From CAZVIK01 sp964627045 (GTDB lineage: Bacteria > Acidobacteriota > Terriglobia > Bryobacterales > Bryobacteraceae): 64,000 bases of DNA. This document shows, in pieces, positions 9,001 through 17,337 of the stretch; the stretch's first letter is position 1, and each line of letters begins with the position of its first letter. The stretch is from NCBI GenBank assembly GCA_964627045.1, contig CAZVIK010000002.1, positions 1 through 64,000 on the forward strand. The letters are read 5' to 3'. The notes below the pieces were generated by a model. The model was not told the DNA's origin. It worked only from the letters and a program-made list of their open reading frames with translations, and searched no databases. Both the position numbers and the translations under genes were made by a program.

Positions 9001-11161
9001 GGGGCCTTCGAGCGCCTCCGCGCTTGTGGTGAGCGCCACGTTTACGGCTGAGCCGCTGCGCGAAACGTTTGCATTCTGGCTGCGGCGCCTGGGGATCGAC
9101 CTCCCGATCCGTTTCGCCCCCTATAACCAGGTATTTCAACAACTCCTGGACCAGTCGAGCATGCTGGCGCAGAACCGCGGCGGGATCAACGTGGTGCTGG
9201 CGCGGCTGGAAGACTGGGTGCGCTTCCGCCGCACGCGCGAAGGGACGCTGGAGAGCCTGGAAGGCGATGTGCGGCACCTGGTGGAGTGTCTGAGGTCGGC
9301 GTCGGAGTCGTTCCCGTCGCCGCTGGTGGTGGCGGCGTGTCCGTCATCGCCGGCGTTCCTCGGGCAACCCGGGTACGCGGAGTTCGAAGCGCGCATGATG
9401 CGGGCGATCGAATCGGAACTGGAAGGGCTCAAGACGGTGTACTTCGCCGGCCTTGCCGAGATGGAATCGTTGTATCCGGTGGGCGAGCGGCACGATCCCC
9501 ACGGCGATGAACTCGGGCACGTGCCATACACCCCGGAGTACTTCACGGCGCTGGGGACGTTTCTGGCCCGCAAGGCCCACGCGCTGCGGCTGACGCCATA
9601 CAAGGTTGTGGCGCTGGACTGCGACGACACGCTCTGGCGCGGCATCTGCGGCGAGGACGGCCCGGAAGGCGTGGTTCTGGACCCGCCGCGGCGAGCGCTA
9701 CAGGAGTTCATGGCGGCGCAACAGAACGCCGGGATGCTGCTGTGCCTGTGCAGCAAGAACAACATGGAGGACGTGATCGAGACGTTCCGCGCCCACCCGG
9801 AGATGCCGCTGAAGCTCGAGGACTTCGTGGCGCGCCGCATCAACTGGACGGCGAAATCGACGAACCTGGCCTCGCTGGCCGAGGAACTGGAACTGGGCCT
9901 GGACAGCTTCATCTTCATCGACGACAACGCGAAGGAATGCGGCGAAGTGCAGGCGCGGCGGCCGGAGGTATTGACGCTGCCGCTGCCGGCCGACGCCGAG
10001 GAGATCCCCGCGTTTCTCCGGCACGTTTGGGCGTTCGATCGTCTGCGCGTTACCGAGGAAGACAAGCGCCGGGGAGAACTTTACGCGCAAAAGGCCGAGC
10101 GCAGCCGGCTGGAGAAGCAGGCCAAGACGCTCGAGGAGTTCATACAGTCGCTGCAACTGGAGATCCAGATTACGCCGCTGGCGCCGGAGGACCTGCCGAG
10201 AGCGGCGCAATTGACTCATCGCACCAACCAGATGAACTTCACGACCATCCGGCGCACCGAGGCCGAGATCCAGTCGTTGCTGGCGGCGGGCGAGGCCGAG
10301 TGCCTGGTGGTGAAGGTGAGCGACCGGTTCGGAAGCTACGGCTTGACGGGCCTGGCGATCTTCCGCGCGGGCGGCGGAGCCCTGCGGGTGGACACCTTCC
10401 TGCTGAGTTGCCGCGTGTTGGGCCGCGGGGTGGAACACCGGGTGATGGCGCGGCTGGGCGAGATCGCCGAGGAGCGCCGCTTGGAGCGCGTGGAGGTTCC
10501 GTTCTCCCCAACCCAGCGCAACCAACCCGCGTTGATGTTCCTGGAGAGCGTGGGAGCGCGGTTCAAGGTCCGCGCGGAGAATGGCGTCCGGTTCGATCTG
10601 CCTGCGGCGGAGGCGCGCCGGGTGGCCTACAAGCCGTCGGCGCCCGCTCCAAGGCAGGCGCGGGAGAGTGTCGAGGAGCGGCCGGAAGCGAGGGAGCAGC
10701 TCGACTACGCCGGGATCGCGGCGCAACTCCGAACGGTGAGCCAGATCCAGCAACAGGTGGCCGCGGCCCGGCAGGGCCTCGAGAACCACGTGACGCCCGA
10801 CGACGCGCCGCGAAGTGCGCTGGAGGCGGAGCTGGCGGCCCTGTGGGCGGAGTTGCTGCGCGCGCCGGCGGTCGGGGTCCATCAAAACTTCTTCGACCTG
10901 GGGGGGCATTCGCTGCTGGCGGTGCAGTTGTTGAGCCGCGTGCGGCAAGCCTACCAGGTGGATCTGCCGCTGGATGTGGTCTACAGCAGCGCATTCACGA
11001 TCGCCGAGCTGGCCAAGGCGATCGAGGTGCGGCTGATCGAGTCGGCCGGAGCCGAGGCGTACGGCGACATCCTGGCCGAGATCGAGAACCTGAGCGACGA
11101 GGAAGTCAGGGAATTGCTGGCCCGCGAGACGGCCGGCACGGGGAACCCGCCGGGAGACTGA
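8972..11161 (+). CDS. FkbH-like HAD protein fused to a peptidyl/acyl carrier domain
   Basis: 729 aa. FkbH proteins dephosphorylate 1,3-bisphosphoglycerate and load glyceryl onto a carrier protein. The family's N-terminal region (VVSATFTAEPLRETFAFWL) leads to the HAD core, with DCDDTLW at residues 216-222 giving the DxD pair and FIFIDDNAKE as the acidic motif. A GNAT-like domain follows (THRTNQMNFTT, then FGSYGLTGLAIF). The C-terminal carrier domain has NFFDLGGHSLLAVQLL, with phosphopantetheine Ser at 647. The ATG at 8972 is used; GTG at 9026 or 9029 is possible because homology starts there. Four bases separate it from the next glycosyltransferase gene. No adenylation or ketosynthase gene is near. 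Confidence 0.85.
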   Translation: MKSPPTICATGPSSASALVVSATFTAEPLRETFAFWLRRLGIDLPIRFAPYNQVFQQLLDQSSMLAQNRGGINVVLARLEDWVRFRRTREGTLESLEGDVRHLVECLRSASESFPSPLVVAACPSSPAFLGQPGYAEFEARMMRAIESELEGLKTVYFAGLAEMESLYPVGERHDPHGDELGHVPYTPEYFTALGTFLARKAHALRLTPYKVVALDCDDTLWRGICGEDGPEGVVLDPPRRALQEFMAAQQNAGMLLCLCSKNNMEDVIETFRAHPEMPLKLEDFVARRINWTAKSTNLASLAEELELGLDSFIFIDDNAKECGEVQARRPEVLTLPLPADAEEIPAFLRHVWAFDRLRVTEEDKRRGELYAQKAERSRLEKQAKTLEEFIQSLQLEIQITPLAPEDLPRAAQLTHRTNQMNFTTIRRTEAEIQSLLAAGEAECLVVKVSDRFGSYGLTGLAIFRAGGGALRVDTFLLSCRVLGRGVEHRVMARLGEIAEERRLERVEVPFSPTQRNQPALMFLESVGARFKVRAENGVRFDLPAAEARRVAYKPSAPAPRQARESVEERPEAREQLDYAGIAAQLRTVSQIQQQVAAARQGLENHVTPDDAPRSALEAELAALWAELLRAPAVGVHQNFFDLGGHSLLAVQLLSRVRQAYQVDLPLDVVYSSAFTIAELAKAIEVRLIESAGAEAYGDILAEIENLSDEEVRELLARETAGTGNPPGD

Positions 11162-11164
11162 GCG

Positions 11165-12463
11165 ATGCGCGTGCTGCTGGCCGCCAACGCGTCGTACGTG
11201 CCGCCGCGAGGGGGCGCGACGCGGAGCAACATCGTCTGGCTCGACCTGCTGGCCGGGGCCGGGCACGAGTGCCGGATCGTGGCGGCGGAACTGCCCGGTG
11301 AGCGCGCCGGAAAGACCGAGCAGATCCGAAACGAGCAGATTGAGGCTGTCGAAGAGCCCGCCGAAGAGGCCGACGGCGTCCGCGTGGTCCGGCGGGGAGC
11401 GATTCGAGTCTACTCGGCGGCCGAGCCACACCGGCGCAACTGGCTGCTGCACGACCAGATCGAACGGTTCGCGCCGGACTGGATCTTGATCTCCTCGGAA
11501 GACCTGGGACAGGTTCTGCTTCGCGAGGCGGTGCGGCACGCGCCGGGCCGTGTCGTCTACGTCGCGCACACCCCGCAACTGTTTCCCTTCGGACCGGCGA
11601 GCTGGAGTCCGAACCGGGAAGGGGCCGAACTGGTGCGGGCCTGCTCCGGCATCATCGCCATAGGGAACCATACGGCGGGATACATCGAACAGGCGATCGG
11701 GCGGAGGCCGGAGGTGATCCACCCGCCCGTATACGGTGAGCCGCCGTTTGAAAAGTACCCGGCCGGGGAACGCGAACTGATCACGATGATCAACCCGTGC
11801 GCGGTGAAGGGCATCTCGATCTTCCTAGGCCTGGCGCGGCGGTTTCCGAAATCCGTCTTCGCGGCCGTGCCGGGCTGGGGGACCACCAGGACGGACCGCG
11901 AAGCCCTGGAATCACTGGCTAACGTGCGGCTGCTCGCGAACGTGAAGAACATCGGGCAGGTGCTGCGGCGGACCAAAGTCCTGCTGATGCCCTCGCTATG
12001 GTACGAGGGGTTCGGGCTGAGTGTGATGGAAGCGATGCTGGGCGGGATTCCGGTGATATCGAGCGATTCCGGGGGGCTGCTGGAGGCCAAGCTGGGGACG
12101 CGGTTCGTGCTGCCAGTGCAGCCGATCCAGCGTTACGAAGCGTACTTCGACGAGCACGGACTGCCGGCGGCGGTGACTCCCGAGCAGGACCTGGGACCGT
12201 GGACCGAAGCGTTGCAGGCGCTGCTGGGGGAACCGGCGCTGTACGAGGAGGAATCCGAGACCTGCCGCGAGCGGGCGCTCCAATTCGTGGCCGAGATCCG
12301 GCCGGCGAAGCTGGAGGAATACTTGACGCGGCTTTCGGGCGAAGCGGCGCCCGGCATGCCCGCGCCAGCCAAACCGGCGGGCGGGCAGATCGGAGCGCTG
12401 TCTCCGGAGCGGCGCGCGCTCCTGCTGGAACGGCTGCGCCGCGGCCGTGGAGGAGCGCCGTAG
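11165..12463 (+). CDS. GT4-type glycosyltransferase with NRPS-like linker at its C-terminus
   Basis: 432-aa GT-B fold enzyme. It opens with a Rossmann start and Gly loop (MRVLLAANASYVPPRGGATRSN). The C-terminal nucleotide-sugar domain has PSLWYEGFGLSVMEAMLGGIPVIS, the E-x7-E motif of family 4. It shares NPCAVKGISIF and AVPGWGT with the glycosyltransferase domain at 13748-15790, so the two are paralogs. The last 20 residues (LSPERRALLLERLRR) look like the short helix found between NRPS modules, unusual for a glycosyltransferase. It starts 4 bp after the FkbH-PCP stop, so the two genes are surely one operon. Confidence 0.82.
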   Translation: MRVLLAANASYVPPRGGATRSNIVWLDLLAGAGHECRIVAAELPGERAGKTEQIRNEQIEAVEEPAEEADGVRVVRRGAIRVYSAAEPHRRNWLLHDQIERFAPDWILISSEDLGQVLLREAVRHAPGRVVYVAHTPQLFPFGPASWSPNREGAELVRACSGIIAIGNHTAGYIEQAIGRRPEVIHPPVYGEPPFEKYPAGERELITMINPCAVKGISIFLGLARRFPKSVFAAVPGWGTTRTDREALESLANVRLLANVKNIGQVLRRTKVLLMPSLWYEGFGLSVMEAMLGGIPVISSDSGGLLEAKLGTRFVLPVQPIQRYEAYFDEHGLPAAVTPEQDLGPWTEALQALLGEPALYEEESETCRERALQFVAEIRPAKLEEYLTRLSGEAAPGMPAPAKPAGGQIGALSPERRALLLERLRRGRGGAP

Positions 12464-12525
12464 ACCGATGGTTGTATACTGGCACGGGAAGAGCAGTCAT
12501 TTAACTTGGGACTGGGGATCATGAT

Positions 12526-13737
12526 ATGAATCAAAACGCTTCTAGAAGAGCCTTTCTGGGCGCGGGTTTGGCGCTGCCCGCGGCGGGGCTGGCGACGGCC
12601 GCTTCACCGGCGCCGTCGCTGTCAGCGGCAGCGCCCGCGAAGCTGAGCTACAGGACGCTGGGCAAGACGGGACTGAAGGTGACCACGCTGTCGTTCGGGT
12701 GCATGACGACGTCGGACCCCTCGGTGATTGAACGGGCGGCGGACATCGGCGTCATTCACTTCGACACGGCGCGCAGCTACCAGAACGGGAACAACGAGCG
12801 CATGGTGGGCGCGGCGCTGAAAGGCAAGCGCAAACAGGTGGTGATTTCGAGCAAGTCGGCGGCCACCAACAAACAACAGGCCGAAGAACATCTCAACACC
12901 ACGCTGAAGGAGTTGGGCACCGACTATCTGGACATCTGGTACCTGCACAACCGTAGCACGCCGGAAGAGGTGACCGACGAACTGCTCGAATACCAGCAGG
13001 CGATGAAAAAGGCGGGCAAGATCCGCTTCGCCGGCGTCAGCACGCACTTCAACATGGACCAGATGCTGGACCACCTGGTGAAGCGCGGGCAGACCGACGT
13101 GGTGCTGACGACCTACAACTTCTCGCAGCAGAATCTCAGTCTCGCCGATCAGCAGTCGCGGCGCGGCGACCTGGCCGGGGCGATCCAGCGGGCGCGGGCG
13201 GCGGGCATGGGAATCGTGGCCATGAAGGCGATGGCCGGGGGCGTGGCGCGAGTGGGGCGCGGAGACCGGCTCTACGGCGCGGACCCCGAAGCATTGAAGA
13301 AGGTGCTGGGGATGCCGGGCGGCGCGCTGGCGGCGATCAAGTGGGTGCTGAAGAACCAGTCGGTGGATACGGCGATCGTGTGCATGACCGACCAGGATCA
13401 GCTCGACGAGAACCTGCGGGCGATGGCCGAGCCCTACACGCCGCAGGACGACAAGATCCTGCAATCGCTCATGGCCTACATCGGGCCGGTGTACTGCCGG
13501 ATGTGCGGCGCCTGCAGCGGGGTGTGCGACAAGGGCGTGCGGGTGCCCGACATGCTGCGGTTCCTGAGCTACGCCGAAGGCTACGGCCAGTTCGCCATGG
13601 CGCGGGAGCGGTACCTGGAGTTGCCGGAAAGCGCGCGGGCGGTACGGTGCGGGGATTGCGCCGAGTGTTCGGTGGATTGCCCGAACGGCGTCAAGGTGCG
13701 CGACCGGGTGATGCGGGCGCAGGAGCTGTTTGCGTAG
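12526..13737 (+). CDS. Tat-exported aldo/keto reductase with two 4Fe-4S motifs
   Basis: 403 aa. A Tat signal (SRRAFLGAG at residues 6-14) precedes an aldo/keto reductase barrel with the full tetrad: Asp in HFDTARSY, its Tyr, Lys in VVISSKSA and His in WYLHNRS. The last 85 residues add ferredoxin-like clusters CRMCGACSGVC and CGDCAECSVDCPNG, each fitting one [4Fe-4S]. This suggests a periplasmic reductase fed electrons through Fe-S centres. It is a paralog of 24310-25461 with the same architecture. It sits inside the FkbH/glycosyltransferase island, 62 bp after one glycosyltransferase and 10 bp before the next. TATACT at 12475-12480 could be its own -10. Confidence 0.85.
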   Translation: MNQNASRRAFLGAGLALPAAGLATAASPAPSLSAAAPAKLSYRTLGKTGLKVTTLSFGCMTTSDPSVIERAADIGVIHFDTARSYQNGNNERMVGAALKGKRKQVVISSKSAATNKQQAEEHLNTTLKELGTDYLDIWYLHNRSTPEEVTDELLEYQQAMKKAGKIRFAGVSTHFNMDQMLDHLVKRGQTDVVLTTYNFSQQNLSLADQQSRRGDLAGAIQRARAAGMGIVAMKAMAGGVARVGRGDRLYGADPEALKKVLGMPGGALAAIKWVLKNQSVDTAIVCMTDQDQLDENLRAMAEPYTPQDDKILQSLMAYIGPVYCRMCGACSGVCDKGVRVPDMLRFLSYAEGYGQFAMARERYLELPESARAVRCGDCAECSVDCPNGVKVRDRVMRAQELFA

Positions 13738-13747
13738 GTTCCGCGGG

Positions 13748-15790
13748 ATGCGGATCCTGCTGGCGCACAATTCGCTGTACTATCCGTCGCACGGCGGAGG
13801 CGACAAGTCCAACCGTCTGTTGATGGAGGCGCTGGCCGCGCGCGGGCACGAATGCCGCGTGGTGGCGCGGCTGGGGAGCCTGGCGGCCGGCGAGCCGGAA
13901 CGGCTGCGGGGCGAACTCGCCGCGCGGGGCGTCGCGGCGGAGGAGACCGGCGGGGCGATCGTTTTCCGCCAACGGGGCGTGGAGGTTCGCGTGGTGGCCG
14001 AACGCGCGAACGTTCGCGCCTACTTCTCAGCCCAGATCGAGCGGTTCGCGCCCGATGTCATTCTGACCTCGACCGACGACCCGGCGCAATTACTGCTGGA
14101 GGCGGCGCTTCGGGCGGGGCAGGCGCGTGTGGTCTACCTGGCGCGCGCCACCATCGCGACGCCGTTCGGCCCGGATTGTGCGTTTCCGAGCGCCTCGAAG
14201 ACGGAGACGCTGCGGCGGGTGGACGGAGCAGTGGGGGTCAGCCAGTACGTGGCAGGGTATCTGCGGCGATGGGGTGGCCTGGACGCCGTCCACGTCCCGA
14301 TATCGCTGATGGAGCCGGGGCCGTTCACGGACCTGGGGCGCATCGACAACGAGTTCGTGACGCTGGTGAATCCGTGCGCGGTGAAAGGCATTTCGATCTT
14401 CACGGCGCTCGCAGGGCGGATGCCGGCGGTGGCGTTCGCGGCGGTGCCCACATGGGGGACGAATCGCCGGGACATCGAGACGCTGGCGCGCTATCCGAAC
14501 ATTCGGGTTCTGGAACCGGTGGACGACGTGGACCGGTTGTTCGCGCGCACCCGCGTGCTGCTTGTGCCGTCGCTGTGGGCCGAGGCCAGAAGCCGGATCA
14601 TCCCGGAGGCGATGCTGCGGGGCGTCCCGGTACTGGCGGCGAACGTCGGGGGGATTCCCGAGGCGATGCTGGGCGTCGATTACCTGCTGCCGGTGCGTCC
14701 CATCGAGCGGTACCGCCCGCGGGTGGATGAACAGATGGTGCCGGAGGCGGAGGCGCCCGAACAGGATGTCGGGCCGTGGTTCGAGGCGCTCTCCGGGTTG
14801 CTCGGCAACCGGGCCCGGTATGAGGAGCTATCGGGTCTATCGCGGCGCAGGGCGCTCGAGTATGCGGCCGGGTTGAGCGTAGAGCCGTTCGAACGGTACC
14901 TCGAAGAGGTTCGCCTGAGGCCGCGGGCGGACCGGGAGACGGCCCGGACGGTGGAGGCTCCAGCGGCGGGACTCAAGGGACTGCCGGAAGAGAAGCGCCG
15001 GCTTTTGGCGTTGCGCCTCCAAAAACGTGCCTTGGAGAGACCCGCTGGAGAGATTTGGTTTCCCGGGGCCAAAGCGGCCGCTTCCACGCGCCTGCGGCTG
15101 TTCTGTTTCCCGTACGCCGGAGCGGGCGCCTCGGCGTTTCGCGGGTGGGGCGACGCGTTGCCGGAAGAGGTGCTGGTGTCGCCGGCGCGTTTGCCGGGGC
15201 GCGAGAGCCGCTTGCCGGATGCGCCCTTCCGCCGGATGGACCTATTGACGGCGGCGCTCGCCGAAGCGATGGCCCCATATCTGGATCTGCCGTTCGCCTT
15301 TTTCGGGCACAGCATGGGGGCGGCGGTGGGATTCGAGCTGGCGCGTGAGTTGCGGCGGGCAAAAAGGCCGCTGCCCTTGGCGCTTTTGGTTTCCGGCGCG
15401 CGGGCGCCCCGGTTCCGCCTGGGGCACGTGCCGGGAGCGGAGCCATCCGAAGAGGACTTCCTGAAAGAACTGGACAGACTGGAAGGGCTGCCGGCCGCGG
15501 TGCGGGAGAGTCCGGAGTTGCAGCGAGTGGTGATGCCCGCGCTGCGGGCGGACACAGCGCTGTACCGAAGCTACGTCTACTCGGAGGAAGCCCCGTTGGA
15601 AATGCCCGTCTTTGCCTACGGTGGCCGGAGCGATCCGAATATCCGGCCGGAGCACCTGGAGGCGTGGGCGAAGGAAACCAACGCGAGCTTCAACTTGCGC
15701 TGGTTCGACGGCGGACACTTCTTCATCGATTCGGCGCGCCGGGAGTTTCTGGAGGCGCTGGGGGGGGACCTGCGAGCGCTACTGGGTTAG
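13748..15790 (+). CDS. Glycosyltransferase fused to a type II thioesterase
   Basis: 680 aa. Residues 1-395 form a GT-B glycosyltransferase paralogous to 11165-12463 (MRILLAHNSLYYPSHGGGDKSN, NPCAVKGISIF, and AEARSRIIPEAMLRGVPVL). A linker at about 415-435 (LPEEKRRLLALRLQKRALERP) resembles an NRPS intermodule helix. Residues 445-675 are a TEII alpha/beta hydrolase: RLFCFPYAGAGASAFRGW, nucleophile GHSMGA (Ser 522), Asp 629 in GGRSDPNI and His 657 in DGGHFF. Type II thioesterases release acyl groups from carrier proteins, so acting with the FkbH-PCP gene is the obvious inference. ATG 13748 is chosen because TTG 13730 overlaps the previous gene. The stop overlaps the convergent exonuclease gene by 4 nt. 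Confidence 0.85.
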   Translation: MRILLAHNSLYYPSHGGGDKSNRLLMEALAARGHECRVVARLGSLAAGEPERLRGELAARGVAAEETGGAIVFRQRGVEVRVVAERANVRAYFSAQIERFAPDVILTSTDDPAQLLLEAALRAGQARVVYLARATIATPFGPDCAFPSASKTETLRRVDGAVGVSQYVAGYLRRWGGLDAVHVPISLMEPGPFTDLGRIDNEFVTLVNPCAVKGISIFTALAGRMPAVAFAAVPTWGTNRRDIETLARYPNIRVLEPVDDVDRLFARTRVLLVPSLWAEARSRIIPEAMLRGVPVLAANVGGIPEAMLGVDYLLPVRPIERYRPRVDEQMVPEAEAPEQDVGPWFEALSGLLGNRARYEELSGLSRRRALEYAAGLSVEPFERYLEEVRLRPRADRETARTVEAPAAGLKGLPEEKRRLLALRLQKRALERPAGEIWFPGAKAAASTRLRLFCFPYAGAGASAFRGWGDALPEEVLVSPARLPGRESRLPDAPFRRMDLLTAALAEAMAPYLDLPFAFFGHSMGAAVGFELARELRRAKRPLPLALLVSGARAPRFRLGHVPGAEPSEEDFLKELDRLEGLPAAVRESPELQRVVMPALRADTALYRSYVYSEEAPLEMPVFAYGGRSDPNIRPEHLEAWAKETNASFNLRWFDGGHFFIDSARREFLEALGGDLRALLG

Positions 15791-16506
15791 CCGGCGCGGA
15801 GCAAGGGGGCCGGGATCCACTCGATGAAGTGAGAGCGCTTCAAGCCGGGGCCTTTCATCCAGGATTGATCCGGCTCGGGATCGCGGAGCACTTCGGCCAC
15901 CGTCTTGAAGCGCCGCATGGGCTCCGAACTGATCGATCCGCTCTTGGTGCGCCAGACGACGGCGCCGCGGCGCTCGATGGCGTCGACGATCTGGTTGGTG
16001 ATCTGGCAATCGCCGGTGACGTAGTCCATGACGCGCCGGTGGTTGCCAAGGGCCCATTCGCGGGGAGCGTCGGCGGAGTCCATCAGCTTGGTCTGCGCAA
16101 TGCCGAGGCCCGCGCCCACGCTGGCGAGGCCGACGGGGAAGCCGCGCTGATTGAAGAACTGGAACATGGGGTCGTAGAGAGCGAGGGCGACGCGGGCGGC
16201 GGTGTCCATGTCTTCGGCGTTGTAGCCGACCCAGCGCAGGTCGAAACTGAGGCCGTTCCAGGCGAAGACGCGCCAACCTTCGGCCTGCCGCCCGGCAAGG
16301 AACGACAGCAATTCCCGGGCCTGGGCGCGGTCCATGTCGCGCGCCGGCTTGCCGCCGTCCCCTGCCGTGTACCAAAGCCGGGCTTGGCCGCCCGCCTCGA
16401 CGGTGGCCGCCACCGATATGTGGAACGGCGCGTAGGCGAGCAGGTCTTCGCCGGGCTTCAGGTCGAACACGTCGGAGATCTCGATATCGAAACTTAGGCT
16501 CCTCAT
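15787..16506 (-). CDS. RNase H-like 3'-5' exonuclease domain protein
   Basis: 239 aa. SLSFDIEI at the N-terminus gives the first acidic pair of a DEDD exonuclease, FAWNGLSFDLRWV the second block, and later acidic residues (RRVMDYVTGDCQIT) the third. This fits the DnaQ/YprB-like predicted 3'-5' exonuclease group. The substrate is unknown. ATG 16506 is preferred to 16518 because homology begins with the first beta strand. It is monocistronic and tail-to-tail with the glycosyltransferase-thioesterase gene. Confidence 0.62.
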   Translation of the reverse strand: MRSLSFDIEISDVFDLKPGEDLLAYAPFHISVAATVEAGGQARLWYTAGDGGKPARDMDRAQARELLSFLAGRQAEGWRVFAWNGLSFDLRWVGYNAEDMDTAARVALALYDPMFQFFNQRGFPVGLASVGAGLGIAQTKLMDSADAPREWALGNHRRVMDYVTGDCQITNQIVDAIERRGAVVWRTKSGSISSEPMRRFKTVAEVLRDPEPDQSWMKGPGLKRSHFIEWIPAPLLRAG

Positions 16507-16923
16507 CGCCCGTTCCACAGCGGCGCGTCAAACGATGGCAAGCCCGCTGCCTGTGGTGCGACGCGGCAGGATTCGGCACTAGGCCGGACGCCCCAAGCAG
16601 ACCGAACTCCCCGACCACGTCCCAGCCAGCCAAGATAGCAGACTTGAGGTCGAGAAAGATTGAGCGCCGGCCGCGGTGCTTGGTCGAGGAATCCGTCGCG
16701 GCGGGCAATGCCTGAGCTCCTCCGTTTGCCAGTGGTAATGACGACGGGCGCAAGTCGCTGCCACCGAGAGATTTCACTTCAGAATGGAGGGCCTGAGCGT
16801 CAAGATTCCGGCTACCGCGACTTCGGAAACCACGGGCTTCGCGTGAAGGCCTTATGCGGTTGAATTGTCTTGGGATCGGGGTTTCCCCCGCTTCTGGCGT
16901 AGGGCCGCCCCGCCAGGAGGGTT
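16507..16923. other. Intergenic stretch without a supported gene
   Basis: About 400 bp upstream of the exonuclease gene and downstream of tRNA-Gly. One minus-strand frame gives a protein-like patch (SIFLDLKSAILAGWDVVGEFG, roughly 16590-16655) with no start, ribosome-binding site or recognisable family. It may be a gene relic. Nothing else is seen. Confidence 0.5.
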
Positions 16924-16999
<76 letters not shown>

Positions 17000-17337
17000 G
17001 CGCCTTTTCGTATTCTCGCGCGCCGGGACCCGCAGTGTCAAACCAGGACCAGGCGGTAACGACGCGCCAGGAGAAAGGGATCCGCCGTTGAGAATCGGGC
17101 CATGGTGACACCCTGGCGCGCCCATAGCCCGGTGGGAGGGGGGAATGCCGTCCACGCGGCTCGTCGCGCTTTCCATGACCCAGCATCTCCACCAATGCCG
17201 CCCTCGGACCGAGTCGCGTTGCGGTCAATCGGACGGAATCCGACGGAAACGCCGGCCGGTTTCGGCGCGTGGATTACGACCCGGCGGGCGGGAGGCCCAT
17301 CGCCTCCCGGTGTGGTCCCGTTCGCCATCGGCGCTTC
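17000..17337. other. Intergenic stretch between tRNA-Gly and oprB
   Basis: About 340 bp. Open frames exist on both strands, but their translations are Pro/Arg/Gly-rich, lack a ribosome-binding site and resemble no family. I see no RNA, repeat or clear promoter. Confidence 0.5.

Noticed and set aside
9698..11722. 674-codon minus-strand frame antisense to the FkbH and glycosyltransferase genes
   Set aside because: Rich in Arg, His, Gln and Leu with no domain; the plus-strand genes have clear catalytic motifs.
17038..17328. 96-codon minus-strand frame after oprB
   Set aside because: Pro/Arg/Gly-rich, with no ribosome-binding site and no family.
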